Translations under genes and position numbers: made by a program | Shown: positions 37,480 to 51,113 of the stretch, in pieces | Numbering within the stretch: position 1 is the first letter of the stretch | How the letters are laid out: every line of letters starts with the position of its first letter | The notes under the pieces: model-generated | What the model was told of the DNA's origin: nothing | What the model saw: only the letters and a program-made list of their open reading frames with translations | Databases searched by the model: none | Assembly (NCBI GenBank): GCA_029783825.1 | Contig: JAREIK010002660.1 | Span: 146,497 to 210,496, forward strand | Reading direction: 5' to 3' | Source: Sapria himalayana | Lineage: Eukaryota; Streptophyta; Magnoliopsida; Malpighiales; Rafflesiaceae | Length of the DNA stretch: 64,000 nucleotides

Positions 37480-40400
37480 TTGATAGATAGATAAAAAGAT
37501 AGATAGATAAATAGACTTAGATAGACTTATATTAATATATATAGACAGACATATAGATAGACAGATAGATAAATCAATTGATAGAAAGATAAATAGAGGT
37601 ATAGATAGACAGATAGATAAATAAATTGATAGATATATAGATATTTAGATAGATAATCTGATAAAAGTATAGATAGATAGATAGATATACTGATAAATAG
37701 ATAAATAGATAGATTGAGAGATTGAAACAGAGACAAAAAGATTGATATATAGATAGATAGACAGACAAACAAATAAATGATAGATTGATAGATAGACAAT
37801 CAAACAAACAGATAGATAAATAGATAGATATATAGTTTGATAGAAAGATTGTTAAATAGATAGATAGAAAAATAAATAGATAGATTTATAGACACACCAG
37901 ATAGTTAAACGGATTGATAAATAGATAGATATATAGATAGATAAATAGATAAACAAATAGATAGAAATATATATAGAAATATATTTATATAGGTATAGAT
38001 ACATTAATATATAGATAGATAGATAGATAGATAAAAAGATAATTAAACAGATAGATAGACACATAGGTACATAGATTGATAGACAGATAGATAGTCATAT
38101 AGATAGAAATATAGGTATATAGATAAATAGATAGATAGATAGACATATAGATCGATAGATAGATAGATAGATTTATAGATTAATAGATTAATAGATAGAT
38201 AGACAGATAGATAAACTGTCAGATAGATAGAAAGATAGGTACATAGATAGACAAATATATAGACAGATGGATATTGGGATTAATAGATTGATTGATAGAT
38301 AGATTAATAATTAGATTGATAGATAGAATTATAGACACTTTGATAGAAAGACAGATAGATATAGATAGATATAAAGATAGATATATAGATAAATAAATAA
38401 ATAAATAAATAAATAAATAGATAAATAAATAGACAAATAGATAGATATAAAGATAACAAGATAGAAAGATAGTTAGAAAGATATATAGACAAATATATAG
38501 ACATATTTATAGAGAGATCGATAGATAGATTGTTAGACTGATGATAGAAAGATAGATAGATATATAAAAAAATCTTTAGACATATTTAAAGCATGATCGA
38601 TAAATAGATAGATAGATAGATAGTAATACAAATAGATAAATAGATAGATAGAAAGATAGATAGTTAGACAGATATATAAACAAATAGATAGACAGATAGA
38701 TATATGGATAGATTGCTATATAGATAGAAAAATAATTATACAAACAGAAAGATAGAAAGATAGATAGATAGATAGATAGACAAATAGATAGACAAATAGA
38801 TATAGAGTTAGATAAATAAATAGATATATAGATAAATAAATTGTTTGAATGATTGTTAAACAAAAAGATAGTCAAATAAATAGAAATATTTATAAACTGA
38901 TCAAGAGATAAATAGTTAGACAAATATATAAATATTTAGAGAGATAGATTGAAAGATAGATAGATAAATCAATAGATAGATAGATATACATTTATATAGT
39001 TATATAGATGCAAAATAGTTAGACAAATAGATAGATTGATAGTTAGATAGATAGATAGATATAAAGATATATATATATAGACAGACAAATAGACAGGCAG
39101 ATAGATAGTTAGATAATCATATAGATAGATAGATTGACAGAAATATAGCTAGATATATACTTAGATAGTTAGGTAGATAGAAACAAAATAGAGAGGTAGA
39201 TAGACATATAGAATGGTAGATAATTAGATAGATATATAGATTGATAGGTAGATATATAGATAGACAACTAGATAAACAAAATGATAGAAAGATAGATATA
39301 CAAATAGATAGATAGATTGATTGATTGATTGACACAAATATTTAAAGATAGATAGACAAATAGATATATAGATATATATATATATATATACATATAAATA
39401 GATAGATAGACAGATAGATAAATAGATAGATAGATAAATAAATAAAAATATTGATAGACATAGAAATAAATAGATAGATATACAGTTAAATAGATCGATA
39501 GATAGAGAGAGAGATAGACAAATAGATAGATAGGTAAAAGTCAGATAGATTGTCATATAGATAAATACATAGATAGATAGATAGATAGATAGATTGATAA
39601 ATAAATAATAGATAGATATACAGATATAAAGAAAGATAGATAGATAGATAGATAGACATATAGATAGACAGACATATAGTTAGTTAGTTAGTTAGATTGA
39701 TAGAAAGATAGATAGACAAAAAATTAGATAGATAGATATATAGATAGCTAGATAGATAGACAAAAAATTAGATAGATAGATATATAGATAGCTAGATAGA
39801 TAGAAAAATATATAGGTAGATATCTAGACAGATAGTTTAACAGATAGATAGATATATTTAACTATAGTTAGAAAAAATGTTTGATAGATATATAGATAAA
39901 TTAATTGACATATTTATAAATAGGTCAATAGACAAATATTTAGATAGATTAATAAATAGATAGATATACCGATAGATAGAAAGATAGATATACAAATATA
40001 TAGATAGAAAGATAGATAGATTGACATATTAACATATACTTATACATATAGATAGATAGACACATAGATACAGATCGATAGACAGATAGCTAGAAACATA
40101 GGTATACATATAGATAGAAAGATAAGTAGATAGATAAATGGATATATAGATAGATGGATAGATAGTAAAATAGATTGATAGATATATGATTAGACAGACA
40201 GGCATATAGATAGATAGATAGAAAGATAGATAGATAGTCAGATAGAAAGAAAGAAAAGTAGATAGTTAAACAAATAGACATATAGAAAGATATTCAGATT
40301 AATAGAGAATTTGATAGAAAGATTGATAATTAGATTGATACATAGATTGATAGACAAATTAATAGACATATTAATAGATAAATAATAGATAGATACATAG

Positions 40401-40500
40401 ATAGCTATATAGATAGACAAATAGATAGATAGATAGATAGACAGATAGGTAAACAGATAGTAATATAGATATTCAAATAGATATATAGATAGATAGATAC
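32136..40500 (+). repeat. Degenerate (GATA)n array, block 2
   Basis: The longest block, 8.4 kb. It contains local homogeneous derivative runs: GATT (35421-35470), AAAT (about 38389-38417), GTTA (39679-39694), a 44-bp tandem duplication (39715-39802), (CA)n (34861-34880) and (TA)n (37448-37476). No gene-like sequence occurs. Orientation is the same as in block 1. Confidence 0.97.
39715..39802 (+). repeat. 44-bp tandem duplication inside the GATA array
   Basis: The unit beginning GACAAAAAATTAGATAGA at 39715 is repeated exactly from 39759, which shows segmental as well as single-tetramer expansion. Confidence 0.85.
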
Positions 40501-42075
40501 TATTATTCTTAAGAAGTTATCACAAGTGATTTATTTGTTAATTTAAAATAAAAATAATAATTCTTCTAAAAAAAACTTGAGAATAAAAAACTCATAAAAC
40601 AACCACCCAATTTTCATGAAGGTGCCAAAATGGATTTTATTAAGCTAAAGTAGTCTTTGAGAAATTAGTTTTATAATTTTTTTTCAATTATAACTTATTT
40701 TTTGTTGCACAAATATATTTCAAACATCTCTATTATATTGGAGTTCTCATGTTAGAATTATTTTTTTTATTCATATTGATTATTATTATAAATAAATGAT
40801 CATGTGGTAAATAATCACATTAAAAATGTGATGAATGATAAAAATCATATCACTCAATGTCCCTTATAAATTTAATTTGTAAGTATATAAACAAACTTTA
40901 TAAAGATCATTATTAACATCATTATAAAATTATTTTAAATTAAAATTAGAATTATTATACATGAAATCTATAAAAGATATCTCTCACTTCTCTATAAGAT
41001 CATTCCAATAAGAAGACTTCTCACTCTTGTTATTTCATGCTTTATTCTTTAGCATATGTTTTATTATTCTTTTTTTCTTTAGATTTATATATATAATAAT
41101 ATAATTTTGCTTTGCTTTATATTTTATCATGTTATTTCATAAATATTATATTATTATTACTATATATGAAATAATTTTTTTCTGATATAATTTCAAATAA
41201 AATACCTTGTAAGTTATAGGTACTTTCTTGAAATTATAATTATAGGTCATCAAAATATAATTTTATTTTGACAATAAAATGTTATAAAAATTTTTGCAAA
41301 ATTAAACTCTTAGATAGTACATTAAATTCACTATCAAACAATAATTATCAAATATATTATATTATCAAAATAATAAGTTATTTTTGAGAGTATACTTGAT
41401 AGTTATATATGAACATTATTCTTTAAAAAATTTAACATTTAATGAAATCTCTAATACTTCATATTTCTTTTAGAGATTATACTGATACTCATGAGATTGA
41501 TTATTCAAATTATAGTTTGATATCAACCGCCAAAAAAAAATATTATAAATTATTATATTTGTTTTATAAATAATTGTATCTCTTAAAAAAATAAAAGATA
41601 AAAAATAATTCCATGATTTTGTGCAAAGATAAATTGTCATGTCATAAATACTCTAACTTATAAGCTTTTTTGAATTATATATTTGATTAGAGAGAGTGAA
41701 TTTTCAATTTCTTTAAAAAAATTATTTTTTATTATGACAATGATGGAATCATACACAGTTTCAATGGAATTTTCTATGAACAAATAAAACATATAGATAT
41801 TAATTTTCAATTCATCAAAAAATACAAATAAAATAGGTTGAGTATTATTGTTCATACTTGTATTCAAGATCATGCTCAAACATTTTTACTTAGCACTATA
41901 ATGATCACCATTTTTTTTGAGTTGAGTATATATAATATATTATATACATATACAAGCTTGATAAGATTCGATGAGATCATGACATGATATTTCAATCATA
42001 CTGTGTCAATTATTAAAATGAGTATTTTTATCAATCACATATATTTTTTTAATGAACACATGTCACCCCAAGTTG
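40501..42075. other. AT-rich island within the GATA array, left part
   Basis: Unique-looking AT-rich sequence with no GATA periodicity. It has a promoter/leader feel at 40870-41010 (TATATAAACAAACTTTATAAAG, then CTCTCACTTCTCTATAAG), which could come from an LTR or a gene 5' region, but no matching second copy is visible. A 73-codon minus frame (41879-41658) has no recognised domain. The insertion boundary at 40500 has no evident terminal repeat. Confidence 0.4.
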
Positions 42076-42079
42076 GTAA

Positions 42080-42996
42080 TTTATTAATGCTTGTCTTTTA
42101 CCATAGAAAAATGGCAAAACTAATTGGCATTTTTAAATGATCAAGACAGATAACTAGAAAAATTGAGTTCAGGTTTTTGGGCAGAACTTACATATCAAAG
42201 AGCTTTCTACCAATGCATGTGTTGAAAATTACAACATAGAAATCGATCCTCTGTTCATTAATGTCATCCAACATATACAGTCGAAGTATTAACTTGACCC
42301 GCTTAGGTGAATGTTTGGGAACTCGGCCATGTTTTACCAAAAAAATGGAAAAAAAAATCTACAGTAAAATTGAAGGTGATGAAACCTGACACCCAGAAAT
42401 CTGACCTGTTTAGTTATGTTATTTTTGTTAATTTTATAAACACTCTTTTTATATTCCACCTCCGACAAGAGCAAACAATTCAATGATTCACATTGTTTTC
42501 TACTTATTGAATTACCAACAAACAAAATCCTCTTATTCCTCAAACTTTCTAAAATATCTTGCACATCTAACCTTGGAATATGACAGTCCACAGGTTTCCA
42601 TCTCCACCTCAGATACTCCTTATCCTTCCTTCCATTTCCCAGACAATTAAATCCCTGCATTACAAAAGGGCATTCTAAAGCATTGTGAAGAGGATATCTA
42701 TTATCTACGATCCATTTTTATTAAAGAAGTGACAATTCCTCAAAAGCATCATTATATTTTGAAACCAAAAGCTCATGTTGTCCAAGTGTCATGCTTGTTA
42801 GGACATAAATATAGCTCCCACAAATGGCAAGTGAAAACAAGACACATAGTCTTATCACAACAAGTACACAAAACCCCTGAAAGACCGAACTTGATTGATA
42901 TTGCACTTTCGGAGGTGCAATGGTCAAAGATTTAAGGCTAAGAATCACTATTCCACTTTGATTGAACGATTTGCCCTTGCCAAAGGTATTCACCAT
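42080..42996 (-). pseudogene. Trichome birefringence-like (TBL/PMR5-type) O-acetyltransferase pseudogene
   Basis: Minus-strand start at 42996: MVNTFGKGKSFNQ, then a single membrane anchor near residues 40-65 (GFCVLVVIRLCVLFSLAICG). Two adjacent stops follow (about 42716-42721), and in the same frame KWIVDNRYPLHNALECPF, the PMR5N motif. Next come NGRKDKEYLRWRWKP, RNKRILFVGNSISRKQ (the GDS esterase block with Asp changed to Asn), ESLNCLL, YKINKNNITKQVRFLGVRF, then in another frame FLVKHGRVPKHSPKRVK, LDDIN and VVIFNTC, and a weak KMPIS match near 42085. The C-terminal DxxH block is absent. TBL proteins acetylate cell-wall polysaccharides in the Golgi. The loss of GDS Asp, the stops and the missing C-terminus show it is dead. 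No intron is visible in the covered part, so a retrocopy is possible but not proven. Confidence 0.88.
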
Positions 42997-43765
42997 CTCA
43001 TCACATGATATTGCTATTATTCTTCACGATGCACGTACATGGAGAAAAAAATAATCGAAGATTACTATCAGTAAAGATATCTCAAGTATAGAATTGGTTC
43101 GATTCAAAAAATGCTTATCTAACTACGAACAAATGACATACCAACTTGACGAGACAGATTCAAACGGATTGATCCATTCTAAGACAAAAATCAAAGAAAG
43201 AATTGATCGCATTTAACACTTGGACAAATATTTGATGATTATCATTTAGGGCACCTTGATAATGGGAAAAATTGGAAGAAACAAGGCACAATCATTGATT
43301 GAGAATGAATTTTTAAGAAGTCACATGTACTCCTGCATATCTATACATGAAGCACAACGAGACGATATCGAAGTGAGTTGTGATAGGGGTGACGGGGAAC
43401 GTAGAGCCGGGAGAATGGAGACCATGATCGGCCCTATGACACTAAGGGATTCATGATTCACAATTAAGAAAACTAGCTTCCAGGCACTAGAATCCAGCAC
43501 CACAATTCAACAAAATTTACTTTTTTTTTTCTGAATGAATAAGTAAAATAGCTTCAAATTTTAAATATTTAATAAAAAAACTATAATACTATTTAAGTTT
43601 TAAAAAAATAACATCAAAACTAAAAATATATTGATACTCTTAAATGAAATTACCCTTTTAAAAATGTCATGTCAACATTAAAAAAAATGAAGAGTGTATT
43701 GATTATACCACATATCATATGCTATATTCATCATGTTTTGTTATATAAACATTATAAATATGTTT
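42997..43765. other. Island sequence upstream of the TBL relic
   Basis: Stretch 43250-43510 is more balanced and open on both strands for about 60 codons without recognisable domains. Because it lies 5' of the TBL start, it may be co-inserted upstream DNA. The rest is AT-rich. Confidence 0.4.
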
Positions 43766-43964
43766 ACAAAAATAAAAAAAATAAAAAGAATAAAAAAATA
43801 AAAAAATAAAAAATAAAAAATAAAAAAATAAATATAAAAAAAAATAAAAAAAATAAAAAATAAAAAATAAAAAAAATAAAAAAATAAAAATAATAAAAAT
43901 AATAAAAATAATAAAAATAATAAAAATAATAAAAATAATAAAATAAAAATAATAAAAAAAATAG
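43766..43964 (+). repeat. A-rich (TAAAA/AATAAA)n tract grading into GATA
   Basis: About 200 bp of A2-7-T units that pass without a break through AAATAGATAAATAAA into GATA tetramers. The sequence shows a gradient, not a sharp junction. Confidence 0.9.
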
Positions 43965-46118
43965 ATAAATAAAAAGACAAATAAATAGACAAATAAATAG
44001 ATAGATTGATTGATTGATAGTCAAATAGATAGATAATTAGATTGATAGATTGATTGATAGATAGATAGATAGATAGAGAATAAATCGATAGATATAAAGA
44101 CAAATAGATAGACAAATATATAGACAGTAGATAGACAGACAGATATATAGATAGATAGATATACAAATAGATATAAAGATAGATAGAGAGAAAGATAGAC
44201 ACATAGATAGATATATAAATTGATAAATAGATAGATAGCTAGAGAGTTATAATAATATATAAATAAATAGATAGATAGATAAATGGAATGATAGAGAAAG
44301 AGACAAATAGATATACAAATATATAGACAAATAAATAGATAGATAGATGGATAGACACATAGATAGATAGATTATAGTCAAATAGATATACATAAATATA
44401 GAAACATAGAAAGACATATAGATAGACAAATATAAAGACAGATATATAGATAGATATATATACAGATAAATAGATAGATAGATAAAGAGATAGATAGACA
44501 AATAGATAGATAAATATATTGATAGATTGATAGATAGACAGACAAATAAATAAATAGATACATGAATAAATAGATAGTTAAATAGATAGACAAATAGATA
44601 AATAGATAGAAATAGAATAGATATATAGATTGATAGACAAATAGATATATAGATATATAGACACATAGATAGATAGATAGATAGACAAATATATAAACAA
44701 ATAAATAAATAGTTATATAGATAGATAGGTAGATATTAGACAGATAGATAGATAAAAAGACGAATAGATAGATAGATAGATAAATAGATAGGTAGATAGA
44801 TAAATTGATTGACATATAGATAAAAAGATAGATAGAGATATAGATAGGCATATAGATAAATAGATAGATAGATTGATAGATAAATAGGTAGACAGATAGA
44901 TAGTTAGACAAACAAACAGATAGATAGATATATACACATATAAATATAAAGAAAATTATTAGTTATAAAGATATATAGACATATAGATAAGATTGATTGA
45001 TAGAAAGATCAATGGATAGATAGTTAGATAGATATATAAACAAATAAATAGATAGATAGAAAATAGATAGACATACAAATAGTTTAATTGATTGATAGAT
45101 AGATAGATAGACAGATAGATTGACATATATATAGATAGGTAGACACATATATAGATAGATCGATAGATAGATAGACTAATAGAAAGATAGATAATAGATA
45201 AATAAATTGATAAATTGATAAATTGATAAATAGATAAATAGATTATTTGATAAAAATATAAATAGATAGATAGAAAAACAAATAGATCGATAGATAGACA
45301 AACAAGTAGATAGATAGAAAGATAGATAGATAGACAAATAGATAGAAAGATAGATAGTTAGTTAGATTAATAGCAACATAGATAGATAGATTAATAGATA
45401 GATTGATAGATAAATTGAAATACAGATTGATATATAGATTAATAGATAAATAGATAATATATAGATAGATAAACAAATATATAGGCAAATAACTAAACAA
45501 ATAGATAAATAGATATATAGAAATATATATAGATAGATAGATGGACAGATAGATAAATATATAGATAGACAAATATATAAATAGATAGATAGATAGTGAG
45601 ATAGATAGATAGATAGACAAATAAAATAGAGTAACAAAGAGAGATAGATTGATTGAAATATAGATAGACACATAGATAGAAATATAGATAATAGATAGAT
45701 TGAAAGATCTTTAGATAGAAATAATGATAGATAGATAAATAAATAGATATATAGATAGATAGATAGATAAATAGACAGATAGAAAGATATATTGATAGAT
45801 AGCTAGACAGACAAACAAATTGATAGATAGATAGATAGACAGATAGACTTATAAATAGATATACATATAGACAAACACATAGATAGATAGATAGATAGAT
45901 ATATAGACAAATATATAGTTAGATATATATATAGATAATTAAATAGATTGATAGTTAGATAGATAGATAGATAAACAGACTGATAGATCGATAGATAGAT
46001 AGACTAACAGAGATTTAGACCTAATGATAGAAATATAGATAGATAGACATATAGATAGAATGATATATAGACATATATATAAACAGATATATTGACAAAT
46101 AGACAGATAGATGGATAG
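43965..46118 (+). repeat. Degenerate (GATA)n array, block 3
   Basis: 2.2 kb, same strand and same variant types (GACA, AAAT, TATA inserts) as the other blocks. It ends at the solo-LTR-like element. Confidence 0.97.
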
Positions 46119-46673
46119 TGTTGTATATATATTTTGTTTTGATAACTACTTTGTATAACTAAAATGTTTTCTCTTTCAATATTTTTTAAGTGCAGGAAAT
46201 AAAATATTCAATGGTTGTGAATGCAACAATAGCACAATAATGGGGGTTCCACTACAAGTTTAGTGGGCCAAAGAAATTTTAGGAGTATAAACTTGTCCAT
46301 CCAAGTAATCCAACCCGCTCTGTTATTGATATAAATTGTTTTTATTACTATATTTGTGTGGTTGTAATTTTTGCTTGCATAACTGCTCATCTCTGTTTTC
46401 TCCTTTCTGCATGATTTTCATCATGAGTACTGCTCACAAATCTATAAGACTTGTTTTCGTTATAATCTGTAAACACATAAGTATTTTCTGGTGGATGTAG
46501 CTAGTCGTTCTGAATGACTAGTGAACCACATTAATTTTCGTGTTTCTATTGTTGTTTGATTTTGTTTCTCATGGGTTGTTGGATTGTTGTTGTGGATATA
46601 TATTTTGCTGTTCTTTTCTTCTTCTTCTTCTAATCTATGAAATTACAAATGTTGGAAGCAGAATTACCCAACA
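46119..46673. mobile_element. Solo LTR-like insertion in the GATA array
   Basis: 555 bp of ordinary complexity starting TGTTG and ending CAACA, the short inverted ends usual for Ty1/copia LTRs. GATAG lies directly on both sides (46114-46118 and 46674-46678) and fits a 5-bp target duplication, although the host repeat makes a chance match fairly likely. It has no internal coding domain and no second LTR, so it is probably a solo LTR left by recombination. Transcription direction is not clear. Confidence 0.7.
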
Positions 46674-48568
46674 GATAGTTAAATAGATCGATATACAAAT
46701 ATATATAGACTGATGGATAGATAGTTAGATAGATAGATAAATAGACAAAAAGATAGATAGATTTAAAGATAGATAGATAGCCAGATAAATATGTGGTTAG
46801 ATAAAAAGATAGATAGATAGACAATTAATTCGATAATTAGATAGACACACAGATAGATAGATAAATAGATAGATAGACAAATAGTTTGAAAAATAAATAG
46901 ATAACATAGGCAGATAGATAGACAAATATACATACAGACAAATAGATAGATAGATAGAATGATAGATAGATAGATAGATAGACAAATAGATAAAAAGAAA
47001 GATAGATAGAAAGATAGATAGAGAGATAGATAGATAGATAAATATACAAATAGATCGAAAGATAGACAGACAGGCAGATAGATAGATAGACAAATAGATA
47101 GATAGATACACAAATTGATAGATAAATTTATAAATAGATAGAAAGAGAGATAGACATATAGATGGACAAATAAACATATATATAGATAGATATATAGATA
47201 GAATGTTAGATCGATACATTTACATATAGATAGATTGATAGACAAGTCAATAGATAGATAGATAGATAGTTAGATAGGAAGATAGATAGATAAATAGATA
47301 GAGATATAGATAGACAAATATATAGAAAGATTGATAGATAAATAAATAGATAGATAGACAAATTGATTGACAGATTGATAGATAGAAAGAAAGATTAACA
47401 GATAGACAAATAAATAGATTGAAAGACAAATAGGTATATAGATAGATAGATAGATAGATAGATAGATTGATTTAAAAATTGATAAACTTAATGATAGAGA
47501 GATTGATATAGATATTGATAGACAAATTAATAGATAGATAGACAGATATATAGACAAATTGATTTTCAGATATATAGATGGATATATAAATAGATAGATC
47601 GATGGATAGAATGATTGATAGAAAAATGGATAGATAGTGGGATAGATAGAAGGATAAATAAATGGATAGTTAGATAAAATGATAGATGGATAATTGATAG
47701 ATAGATGAATAGCTAGATGGATAGATCAATAGTTAGATAGATAGATAGATAGATAGACATATATATACACAGATAGATTGATACATAGATCAATAAATAT
47801 AAAGATAGATATAAAGAGAGATATATAAACATATATGTCGATATATATATATAGATAGATAGATTGATTGATTAATAGATAGATAGCTAGATAGATAAAA
47901 AATATATTGATAGATAGATATAAGATAGATAAACATATAGAGACATATAGATAAAAATATTTATAGATAGATCGATAGATAGATAGTTAGAGAGATAGAT
48001 ATATAAATAGATAAAGAGATACATAAAAAGTTACATAGACAGATAGATATATAGATTGATAGACATATAGATAGACAGATAGTTATACTGATAGATTGAT
48101 AGATAGTTAGATAAATTGACAGATAATTAGACAAATATATTGACAGATAGATAGATTACTAGAGAGTTAGTTAGATAGATAGATTTGATTGTTAGATAAA
48201 TAGTTCGATAGACAGATAGATTAATAGGTAGATAGATAAATAGATAAATATACATATAGATAGACATATAGATAGATAGATTGATAGACATACAAATAGA
48301 TAGATAGATAGATATATACATAGATAGATAGATAGATACATAGACTAACTGATATCTAGATTAATAGACATAAAGATAGAAAAATATACAGACAAATAGA
48401 CAGAAAGATAGACATACAAATAGACAGATTGATTAATTCACAGATAGATAGACAGAGAGAGATATATATATATATATTGATAGATAGACAGATAAATATA
48501 CAGACAGATAAATTGATAGATAGACAACAATTATAATGACAAATTTACAAACAGATAGAAAGATATAT
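46674..48568 (+). repeat. Degenerate (GATA)n array, block 4
   Basis: 1.9 kb of GATA variants between the LTR-like insertion and CACTA-2. Stretch 47560-47740 has GATGGATA variants not common elsewhere. Confidence 0.97.
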
Positions 48569-49060
48569 CAACATATAAGCTAAGTTATTTTTCTAGCTAT
48601 TATAAAATATTCCATTGTTAAAATAGAATAGCGATGGATTTTCCTTGAAATTTATCCAAAGCTAATTTACTCGTCGCAAAAAATTATCGAAAAAAAAAAT
48701 TCCCTAGCAAATTTTTGAATTACTGAAATTCTCTAGCGAATTATATTTTTTTCCTTGTTAATTTTGATCATTATTATAGGTAGTAATTAATATCTTTCGA
48801 CAAAATATATACAGAAAATTTCATAACTAAATTAGGGAGGGAATAATCACTAGCTATTTTCATTCCAAAACAATTTTCATAATTTTATTTTTTTTACAAA
48901 AATTTTTAATTACATTTATTAAAATTTTACATTAAATTGAATAAAGAACATATACTATAAACCATTTTTTATAATTAAATAAAAGAAAAAGTATTTCTGA
49001 TATTTTTCTGATACAATAGTTACATAGTTAAAAAAATATATCATAGGTATATAATCATTT
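48569..49060 (-). repeat. CACTA-2 3' terminal/subterminal region
   Basis: Shares long collinear similarity with 895-1340, including GTTAAAATAGAATAGCGATGGATT, CGTCGCAAAAAATTA and CTAGCTATTTTCATTCCAAAA. The first about 15 bases have lost the CACTACAA form (now CAACATATAAG). Confidence 0.8.
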
Positions 49061-49099
49061 AAAACTAAATTATCATCCTTATCATTAGTTGGTGCATTT

Positions 49100-50950
49100 C
49101 TGCAAGCCTCTCCTACGTGATTTATCTACTGGAACTTGGTATGATATCTGTTGCATCAAGGCTGCTAACTATGACTCCATATAGGACATCTACTATTGCA
49201 TTGCATTCATAATTTCTTTCATCTCATCATTTACTTCATTCATTTACTGCATTTCTTCCTTCAAAAGAATAATCTACTAATCCTTCTCTTTCATTTCACT
49301 CTCTATATATACAAAATGTTCATTTGTTTCAATTACGTGCTGTTCGACCACCTCATCCATCATTGTTGTGACAAAGGAACTAGAAGCATGCCTTCAAAAC
49401 CCACACCCTTTGAGATGATGTCATACATTTGCTGCTTATTCTAACATTCTATGGTCTCCAAATATATACGATCATAGTTATTTGATTGAATTTTCATAGA
49501 ACCTTCAACTGGCTGAGAATCAACTATCATACAGTCCTCCACGAAGTCCTATTATAAAATATAATAAAATATTATGCTAGATATAAATAAAATAAATAAA
49601 ATATTTTTTATTCCACACAACTTTCAAAATTTACTATAGTATTCAAAAGTTTATTAATATATTAGATTATTTATATCAATCATCAGAGACTTGTTGTCAA
49701 CAAACTACCCATCTACTTTCTTCACATGCATCTTCTTGAAAATCTGATAAAAATTAGGATCTTGACCAAATTCTCTGGCCTAAAGTTTGTATTTATTAAG
49801 TCAAAAAATAATATATGTTGAAAAATTTTAGCTTTAATTGTAAAAAAAAGCAAATTTTTGAATTATATGGACTATTAGGCCAATTGAAAAATATATAAAT
49901 GGTTTAAAGTTATAAATTGTACCAAATCTCGAGCATGCTCAATGCTCAATGCTCAACTTTGACCATCCTGTATGGTGAGACATTCCTGTACTAGGTCTAG
50001 CTACCTCAGTCCTTCGGTTTTTGTAGGATATCTTTGAATTTTTCTTCACTTTTGGCTCCTCCCAATACTTAAGCCAATCGGGCCACTCATCCTCAGGTAT
50101 TAAATCAGACCTATCTTTTAGAATCTTCAATTTATGGACAAAATTCGAGTATCATTTGGCAGATTTGCTCTCCCACAATGACTTTATCTATCCATCAAAT
50201 TGGGCTACCCATGTACACTAATTCTATATATAGAAAATTCACAAAAAAACTATATTAATAATAATGACATAATTTTTTTATGCTTGAATAATAATCAACA
50301 TAATAGTTAACTAATTAGATAATTAATTTTTAATGCTTTTGTTTCTTTGTTTTACATGAAAGTCATAAAAGTTAGTCTCTTTTGTTGATTCAGAAATTTT
50401 CTTCCATGAGCATGCTTTGGAATCAACTATTTTCTTGAATGACTTTGTAATTATAGCCGAACACTTGTAAATGAAATGAAACAATAAAAATAATAAATTA
50501 ACAATTAAAACAAGAAATTCATAACTATATATAAAAAAAAACCACTAATAGAGACATTGTAATTTTATATTAAAGTAATATTTACATATTTTTTATACCT
50601 CCTACCCATAATCTCTTTTACTAACTTAGCATAGCTTGCAGAGAAAGCAACAATATTTGATGATGTCAATGGTGTTGTAAATGAGGCAACAACTAATGAT
50701 GTAAAATGTGGTGTAAATGATGGTGATGGATCAAAAGTGTGTGTAGGAGAGACAATGGATGGGGGCCTTATATCTGATAAAGGTGATGGTAAATGTGTCA
50801 ATCATGGTGATGGTGATGTTGAAGTCTGGATATGGTGGGTATGAGATGATACTAACTATATAATAGGACATAAAATACAAGATGAATCTCATCCATTTAT
50901 GCATCCACGTATACCTCCACCACACCCATTTCCTTTATGCACCATCTACT
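49100..50950 (-). pseudogene. CACTA-2 second gene: TNPA-like / Transposase_24 relic
   Basis: Minus-strand exons separated by AT-rich introns, 3' of the transposase as usual in plant CACTA elements. In order: a Pro/Ser-rich N-terminal stretch (50801-50565, SPTHTFDPSPSFTPHF, ends MGRRYKK); KCSAIITKSFKKIVDSKACSWKKISES (50480-50380); CTWVAQFDG then IPEDEWPDWLKYWEEP and a basic NRR segment ending HTGWSKLSIEH (50215-49939), which matches the 'W..LL.YW..P......' and 'HTGGS....EH' blocks of Transposase_24; QDPNFYQIFKKMHVKKVDG and FVDNKSL (49790-49680); ETIEC near 49450; and a coiled-coil-like MNEVNDEMKEIMNAM end (49260-49195). TNPA-type proteins bind subterminal repeats and help excision. Stops in most exons indicate decay. 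Confidence 0.75.
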
Positions 50951-51113
50951 ATACACAAGTAAAAACATTGAACAAATAATAGAGTTATAATGAAAACATA
51001 AATTGATATTGTATGATGACCAACCATGCATTTAAAAATAACACACAACAATGGATTGAAACAAAATATAGAATTTCTTTGAAACTATAATATTCTTATA
51101 CAATTATAACAGT

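Noticed and set aside
43766..43964. Poly(A) tail of a TBL retrocopy
   Set aside because: The TBL relic is on the minus strand, so its poly(A) would appear as T-rich DNA on the left side, not A-rich DNA on the right.
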